Below, in pieces: positions 56,826 through 64,000 of a stretch of DNA of 64,000 nucleotides (positions within the stretch are counted from its first letter, which is position 1; each line of letters opens with the position of its first letter). The stretch is from Tyto alba. Lineage: Eukaryota; Chordata; Aves; Strigiformes; Tytonidae. The translations under genes were made by a program, and so were the position numbers. The notes under the pieces were generated by a model. That model did not search any database and was not told the origin of the DNA. It was given only the letters and a program-made list of their open reading frames with translations. The stretch spans positions 3,191,243 through 3,255,242 of the forward strand of contig NW_024881279.1 in assembly GCF_018691265.1 (NCBI RefSeq), given 5' to 3'.

Positions 56826-59800
56826 TGTGGATTTTCTGCACTATAATAATTAGAGTACATGTCAAGGCTTGAATAAAACTATGCGAGTAAAATTAAAAAA
56901 AATACTGATTAGAAGGCAGATCCATTAATGTGCTCTCCTGCAGACATTTACAAAATTGGCAGAATATTTTCTGAGGGCAGGAGAAAAAAAATAATGAGAA
57001 AAGGCTATTTTAAATATGTGCATAATTAAGGTTGAATTCAGTGTGTTTTACTGAAATTCTACAACATAATTGCAGTGCAGTATAGCTGCACAAGACACAT
57101 TATTTATCTAGTGTATTTATTGTGACAGCAGATCATGATGCTTTTAATATTACTCTGGATTTCTTCTCAACCCATGTTATCTTCAAACTTTGGGGCAAAG
57201 AGTGGGGAATTTGTATTTGTTGGCTCAGTGCCAGGCCAAAATGAGGCCCTGAGCAGGTTTCTCGCGTTACTGCTGTAGAAATATGGTTAATGACAATCAC
57301 AACAGAAATATGTTAATGATGTAAAATAATTACAACAAATATTACAACAGAAACAACGGTGATAGCAAAGGATGTCTAATTTAGACTGGATTTGTTTTTT
57401 TCTCAGGGCTGCCTTAAGCTGTATTTTTCATGAAGAATATATTTGTAAATTACTTTTCCTAAATAAAGATATTACATTTTTCTAGAATCTGAAGCATCAG
57501 AGGAAAATGACACTTTTGCTAATGTATGGAAGTGTACATTGGTCTCAAAAGAAATGCAGTGGATTCACCAAGCTGGCTTTTGGGGCATGAAGTAGCTTGA
57601 GGACCTGCCCAGCTAAGTGTTGTGTCAGTTTTAAGTCAAAGGCAGTTGGCATAGATGTATTTTGGGGGAGTCATAAACCCTCGCCAACAAGGTAAACCAC
57701 TTGAATAAGTAATTGAGCATAATTATGTCCAAGGAACCAGCAGGTTTGTGAAGATAGTAACAGATGCGACAAAGAAATGAAAGGGTGCACAGCAAAGTGA
57801 TTCCCATCTTGGTGACTGGGAAAAGCTGGGATGATACTGGCCGCTGTTGCTATCAGTGTGACAGTGGCTTATCCATCACGTTGTGAGACTGATAAACCTC
57901 AGGCAGAGTGAATAAACACAGTGGTAAGGAGGAAACACAAAGGGCACTGTCCCACAAGCCAATGCCTGTGCCATGAGTCAGCGCCAGAGGTTTAGCAAGA
58001 GCAGACATCGTCAAAACATTGAATTCTGAAAGAACTAAACATGGAGGTACCTCTCTAACCAGTGCTACTCTGATGCAGCTCCTGAGGAAATGCCAGCACG
58101 TCCTTGGAGATGCAATAAGCTGGGAAACCTGACCAGTACAGATGGGGTATTAAGTCCTTGAACAACAGCTTTCACAAGTAACTTTAAATGATGCACACCT
58201 CCTAAAATTGATGCCAGGCTGGAGAGCATCAGTTTTTTATTTTACAGTACATTCCGGATTTCTGCATAAAACAAATATAACAGCAAAGGTGGCATTCTAC
58301 TGCAATGCTTGCGGAAACAATATAATCTTAATCAAGACCAAAAAACCCTCCTTTCATCCAACCATTGCTGAGTGACTGTAACATCACTACAAGTTGTGCT
58401 ACAAACTCACCTTTCCTCCCAAACCAGGCTAAAGTAAAAAAAGTTAAAAGTATCAGCTGTAATGTGATGGGGATGATACTGCTCACCCGTGCAAGCTAAA
58501 CTTCACAAGGCAAGCTCAAATGCTACTCACTGCTTAAAAGACCACACTGGAGCTTAATTAACTAATTAATCCAAAGAGATCTCTAATTACAGCATATTTT
58601 AATTAAACCTTGCTTAAGCTCAGCTTGTACCTACAAGTGTATTCTTTCACTCTTCCTTTGCGTTACCTTGCGGTGGGTCCATCCACACGGAGCAGAGCAC
58701 AGGGAAATACTTTTCTTTCTGTTTTGCTCTTCTGGAAGCATTTTACTTCCTGCATTAGTACAGGTTAACAGAGTTTGGAGCACCTGTAATTCTCATTTTA
58801 TGCTCTCTGCTCTTCAGGAATACTAGTGCCTGGATTATAAGACAATTCAGAGTTCCTGGGAGCATCTTAAAATACCCTGAGTGGGAGAAACGGATTTTTG
58901 GTGTGCTGCCAACATGGTGCATCATCCGTTTGCTATCTGGCCAACCTGTTGAAAAGTCATTTCAGAAGAGGAAGGAAAGGTGCTGTTTCAAACCAGAGTT
59001 ATCAAGGCATGCAAATGAGGTTTTTAGGAGTCCTGGGAGGGAAAAGCTGTACATGCAGGGGCAGAGGAAGTTATGAGGCTGGCTGTGAAACCGTTAAAAT
59101 TCACATTGAATATACACAATGCTGTTCACCCTTGTGAGTGAAGAGGAAAAGCCTCAAGGCTTTCATTTTCAAGATGTAGAGGCAAAAAAAAAAAAATCAA
59201 ACTTGGGCAGAGCCTGCTTTCGTGAAGGTCTTGCAGAATGCAGAGGGCACCCTGCACCGAGGCAGACTCCTTCTGCAGAGCGTGATGTGCCGCGTGGGAA
59301 CTGAAACCCAGTGCATAGCTTCCATGATAAAAATCAGAAAAAAAAGAAACAAAAAACTGGAGACAAATATACCAAATTGTAAAGCTGAAAGGACTATAAT
59401 CACAGGTTTCTGAGCTCCTACCAGTTTCACTTTCTGTCTGGGGAAGCCGAAGGATTTTAGAAGAGATGTTAAACTGCCCGAAGGAATTGCAGAGTTCTGG
59501 AGGGGTGAGCATCCCACCACTGCTCCTCTGCCTCATCACTTCAGGGAGTTGCAGGACAATGGTTTACATTTTTTTTTTTTAAAAAAACTGTTCTGACTAC
59601 CATTCCTTGTGATGTTTCCCATGATGCTGAAAAGCTTTCTAGGACAGCCTGGGATGACCAGTGATCATGCCTCTGCTCCAGACTGGAGCAGAGAACAAGC
59701 AGCAGATAACGTCACATTTCCATTAGTCTTGGCTGAGTCTTAAGCAACAGCTGGCTCCTCTGGGTTATCTTCCATTCCCCACTTTCCTCTATCTCTTCTG

Positions 59801-59879
59801 CCTTTTTTTCCTCTGTAGGAAGCATCCCACAAGTACAAATACAAGCTGAGTGAAGAGAAGAAACCTTGCGAGGGAGGAC
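56826..59879. other. Intergenic DNA downstream of IL5
   Basis: AT-rich; no exon, RNA gene or recognisable repeat seen. Open frames are under 140 codons and unsupported. Confidence 0.5.
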
Positions 59880-60547
59880 TTTGAGGTGTTGGTTGACAAG
59901 AAGCACAACATGAGCCAGCACCGTGTGCTCACAGCCCAGAACCCACCCGTGCCCTGGGCTGCAGCCAGAGCAGGGGGGGCAGCAGGGCCAGGGAGGGGAT
60001 TCTCCCCCTCTGCTCCGCTCTGGGGAGACCCCCCTGCAGTGCTGGGGCCAGCTTGGGGGCCCCCAACAGCAGAAGGACACGGAGCTGCTCGAGCGGGGCC
60101 AGAGGAGGCCACGAAGATGCTGGGGGGGCTGGAGCAGCTCCCCTGGGGGGCCGGGCTGAGAGAGTTGGGGGGGTTCAGCCTGGAGAAGAGAAGGCTCCGG
60201 GGAGCCCTTCGAGCGGCCTCCCAGGGCTTAAAGGGGGGGGCAGGAAAGGTGGGGAGGGACTCTGGGTCAGGGGTTGTGGGGACAGGACGAGGGGTGACTG
60301 TTTTAAACTGACAGAGGGCAGGTTTAGATGAGATCTAAGGCAGAAATTGTTCCCTGTGGGGGGGGTGAGGCGCTGGCCCAGAGTGCCCAGAGCAGCTGTG
60401 GCTGCCCCCTCCCTGGAAGGGTTCAAGGCCAGGTTGGACGGGGCTGGGAGCACCCTGGGCTGGGGGAAGGGGGCCCTGCCCAGGGCAGGGGGTGGGACTG
60501 GGTGGTCTCTAAGGTCCCTTACAACCCAAACCAGTCTGTGATTCTAC
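59880..60547 (+). mobile_element. CR1 LINE fragment, about 0.67 kb, plus orientation
   Basis: Ends with ggtcccttacaacccaaacc then agtctgtgattcta at 60513-60546, the CR1 3' terminus. The 5' part (tgagccagcaccgtgtgctc at 59911-59930) and the middle closely mirror the minus-strand copy at 17.88-18.75 kb. It is 5'-truncated, with no intact pol frame. Confidence 0.92.
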
Positions 60548-63470
60548 AATTAAGTCAACTTGGCCAATGCTTTTTCTTTTCTTCCAGGTGTCTAACACCA
60601 CTAAGGATCCTGGCAAAACCAGGCGTTTCTTGCTATGGGTCATTTTGTGAAGAAAAAGGGGAAAGTCTGTGAAGAGAAAAGCCTTGGTTAATCATTGCAC
60701 TTAAAATAATTTATGCTGTTGTGGTGTATTTCATAATACATACTTAATAGATTGCATGCATTAAATAATTAGATCATACTTAATAAACCTTACATACTAA
60801 ACTAACACTATAAAAACCAGTCAGAGCATTGTTCCCAGTGTACCCCTGACCCAGTCCACCTCTCTCTGGCAGGCTCCAATGTCCCCAAGAAAAGTTACAG
60901 TCTTTCTCCCCGCTAAAAAATGGTTCAGATATTGCAGATGTTGTTTCCAGAAAACAGTGACTCCCACAAACTGTAAACAACATTCCTTCTAACAGCCTAT
61001 TTCCTGAGAAAAAGATTTTATTTCTATGTAATTTAGGTCAAGACCAGTCTTTACAAAATTTCCCAAATTCCCTGGCTTGGGACTGGCCTTTGAATAAGTA
61101 CCAGAGCAGTTTCTGTGGCAGAGGTGCTGCAGGAGCTGCACAGTGGAGCAGTGTTCCTTGCTCTTCTACCAAGAACGAAGTCCCAGGGGTTTCCTCTTTT
61201 GTCTCCATTGCACGAAGCAGGATTTCTGCTCGCTGCTGGAGCATCCCAGCCTGGTTTTGCACATGCATATGTACCCCACTCTATCAGCCATCCTAACAAT
61301 GGGCATGTGCTAGTGGAAGGCAGCAAATAGCTACATATTCATTCCTTAAATACCATGAATATCACTCAAGACACCCAGCTAGTGACCTACTTTTTGCACG
61401 AACCTGGCTTTTCTCCATTGCTGTCTGTAAGAAGTGAGAGTATTACTGAAGGTTAAAACAATCTCTACAAGCCCAGGAGATGGGTCAGTTTGGAGTCAGA
61501 AAATTTGCTAGGAGAAGAGAAAACTCCAGTTCAACCAGTTGATTTAAACTAAGCTCCCAGCCCAAAATACTGAAACATAACCACCATGAGAAAACATTTC
61601 AGAGCATTTCCTGCAGGTTAATAAAAGCATATTTGTACTCTAATAGAAATGATGGAGGGTGGCTGGGAGCCCTCCTGGCCCCACCAAGTGACCTGCTCAT
61701 CTCTGCGCATTGAGCTGGATCCGGCTCTGGAGGAGGCAAACCCTGTGGTCCAGAGCAGCTCTGCTTTCCCAGGAGCAGAGAGAGGAGTCAGTCAGGAGAG
61801 GTTCCCCCAAACCACAGCTGCAGCTTCTTATGGGGCCAAATATGTGGCACTGGCAGCAGCTGAAATCCATCCAGGACCCCAGAGCATCTGCTCAGGTGGG
61901 ACATCGCAGCCACTTCAGAGATACTCAGGAAACACTTATCTTTAACATATGAGATGTAACATTTACTAATGAGGTTAACTATGAAATGTAGTTTCTGTGT
62001 GTGAGGTTACATTAGTCAAAAGATGCCCATTTATTAAGAAGGGTTTAAAAAAGCAAGATATGGTCTCCAAAGCCCCATAAACTACTCATACATCTAGCTT
62101 GCCCTTTCAGGTAAGGGAGGAAAAGGACACAGTGCGGAGACTGTCACAAATGTCACTCTGTCCTAGGGCTCCATTTACCTCCCCCCCTCCCCACCCCCCA
62201 TTTGTCCCATTTACCACTGAAACACCCACACACCAATTCGTAGTGCCCTCAACAGTGCCCGTGGGCTGCATGTCCCAGTCAGCAGCATTGGGGCACTGGA
62301 GGACACCCCTTGGACCCCCCCTTGCTCCTGACACCTCAGAACAGGAGGGGCGAGGAGGGGGAACCGCAGAGGGCTCTTCCCCCCAGAGCACCCCCAAACA
62401 TTACCTGCGCCCTGCAGCACTGCTCCAACTGAGTCCTCCACTTGCCCTGGGACCCGCCCCAGCAGCTTTGAGCACCCATTGCCATCTTCAGGAGGAAGAC
62501 AGACTAGGAAAGGAAGTCTGCTCCCTGATTTTCAGAAATTTCCATTTTTTTGAGCCTGGCAGGCTAGAGAGGCACAAGCTACTGCACCATATCCATGCTG
62601 CATTATGTACTCGCGCCAGTAAAGAAACCTTATCTGAGCATCGTAATTTCATGCTTATCTAGATGAAAGAGCAAAGCCAGCTACTGCAAACAGTTGCAGC
62701 TTCCAGCTAACGATGCCAGCAGAAAGACACGAGGGTGACAGTAGCGTACAATAGCTTGCTAGCTCCTGTGTGCCCCTTTATGTCCCCTGCCCTGGGCACT
62801 ACGGTGTTTCAAGCTGCCATGGTTTCCGCAGGGGCTTTGTGCTACAGCTGCAGGGATCAATCCTGCGCTTGGGACCAGGCAGCAAGCACTGAGCATCTCC
62901 ACAGCCACCCAGGTGCTGGCAACGCAACTGAGTCACGAGCAGGTTCAGAAAAGGTTGTGCTTGAGCAAGCTCAGCATTAGTCCTGCCCGTTCTGGGCTTG
63001 GTGAGCACGCTGCGATGGCAGACTGCCCTGCTCCATTCCAACGCGGCATTCGCCGAGGCTATCCGGGCTGTGAACGCAGACATGAACCCATGGGAATCGC
63101 CATTTCTCCAGGCAGAGAAGCCCTTGCCCCGGGGGTGATGATCCCAGCTTGCAGCTCTGGCATCAGCAGCACCATGCACGGCTTTTAGGATAGCTTACTT
63201 TTCACATTTGAAGCATCTGAGTCTTTTTCAATAATATTCCTAAATCAGCCATAACATGAACACTGCTTATCACACCCTAACTCCCACTGAAACAAGTTTT
63301 TCTTTAGAATCAGAATTAATGAATTCACAAATTAATTGCATTATTTATTCACTTCCTTACTCCTGATCATTCCAAATTCAAACTGAGTCATTTTGGATTA
63401 ATCCAACAGTTTGGATTTCCACTTGCTGTCTTTTCCTCCAGTCTCCAGAGTTTCTTCAGAAATATCTTCT
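60548..63470. other. Intergenic DNA, distal end of the window
   Basis: No gene recognised. Moderately GC-rich with chance open frames up to 187 codons (62099-62662) lacking domains. The next gene expected from synteny, IRF1, is not visible. Confidence 0.5.
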
Positions 63471-63590
63471 ATTCTTATTCTTATTCTTATTCTTATTCTT
63501 ATTCTTATTCTTATTCTTATTCTTATTCTTATTCTTATTCTTATTCTTATTCTTATTCTTATTCTTATTCTTATTCTTATTCTTATTCAT
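63471..63590. repeat. Hexanucleotide microsatellite (TTATTC)n, about 20 pure copies
   Basis: Essentially uninterrupted TTATTC units from 63471 to 63590, followed by a degenerate continuation (ttcttatttgtattcttat and similar) to about 63705. It produces a spurious Leu/Ile repeat open frame. Likely polymorphic in length. Confidence 0.95.
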
Positions 63591-63705
63591 TTTCTTATTT
63601 GTATTCTTATATTCTTATTCTTATTTTTAAATTTGTATTCTTATATTCTTATTCTTACTCTTTTATTATTTGTATTTGTATTCGTATTCATATTCTTCAT
63701 TATTT

Positions 63706-64000
63706 CTTATTCCTACCAATTATATCAGTGTTTGTGGTGCCTTCACTCTGCCCATACTCACAGACCAGACAAACTCCAGAGCTACAGGGATCAAAGGTGT
63801 ACAGCATCCAGGTCAGGACCTGGTGCTTACATTGCCCTATTTTGTTCTTAATCTGTCCTTCAGCTTCTTAACCCTGCATTCACACTAAAAAAAAACCAAA
63901 ACAAAACAAAACCCAAACTATCTGAACAATAACGAACCTGAGGCTGGAATATGTGACAATAGTTTGCATAGGGACACTGACCCAGCTTAGAGAGAAAAAC
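63706..64000. other. Terminal intergenic segment
   Basis: About 0.3 kb after the hexamer array with a short A-rich stretch (63886-63916). Nothing else seen. Confidence 0.5.

Noticed and set aside
62099..62662. 187-codon plus-strand open frame near the window end
   Set aside because: No domain, proline-rich from C-runs, no splice or promoter evidence.
63411..63851. 146-codon open frame with a long Leu/Ile repeat
   Set aside because: Pure translation of the (TTATTC)n microsatellite.

Overview
The window is vertebrate genomic DNA from a bird. It has split genes with GT-AG introns, CpG-island promoter sequence, and several CR1 LINE fragments with the typical avian 3' end. It holds the type-2 (Th2) cytokine locus in the conserved amniote order: KIF3A (3' end, plus), IL4 (minus), IL13 (minus), RAD50 (complete, minus), IL5 (plus). 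This is the human IL5-RAD50-IL13-IL4-KIF3A block read from the other end. I cannot fix the species. The proteins look avian, and the CR1 copies do not identify a lineage from reading alone.

Layout. 1-1412 holds the last four coding exons of KIF3A, followed by a 3' UTR of about 3.2 kb. IL4 has four small exons between 8879 and 6710 (134 aa). IL13 has four exons between 14829 and 12825 (138 aa) and a long AU-rich 3' UTR reaching about 11.48 kb. From 15 to 24 kb is intergenic sequence with a large minus-strand CR1, simple repeats and a CpG-rich patch. RAD50 runs from 45356 down to 24220. I could place all 25 coding exons with consistent phases; they sum to 1313 codons including the stop, i.e. 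1312 aa, the same length as human RAD50. Its CpG island lies at about 46.05-46.62 kb. From 46.6 to 54.3 kb is intergenic and contains a young CR1 and what looks like a much older CR1 relic. IL5 has four exons between 54350 and 56569 (129 aa). From 56.8 to 64 kb is intergenic, with a plus-strand CR1 and a long (TTATTC)n hexamer array.

How the genes relate. IL4, IL13 and IL5 are secreted four-helix cytokines of type-2 immunity. All three keep the mammalian four-exon plan with phase-0 introns, including very short second exons (48, 51 and 33 bp). All three have AU-rich instability motifs in their 3' UTRs. RAD50 and KIF3A are housekeeping genes (DNA double-strand-break repair; intraflagellar-transport kinesin) that bracket and interleave the cytokines. 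In mammals the Th2 locus control region lies in the 3' introns of RAD50. Here introns 21 and 23 are 3.0 and 2.2 kb and are the natural places to look for it.

I found no new gene system. The observations most worth following up are two extra cysteines in IL5, a candidate AP-1/GATA element between IL4 and IL13, the ancient CR1 relics (one inside RAD50 intron 21), a likely untranslated first exon of RAD50, and an inverted pair of similar CR1 copies 42 kb apart.
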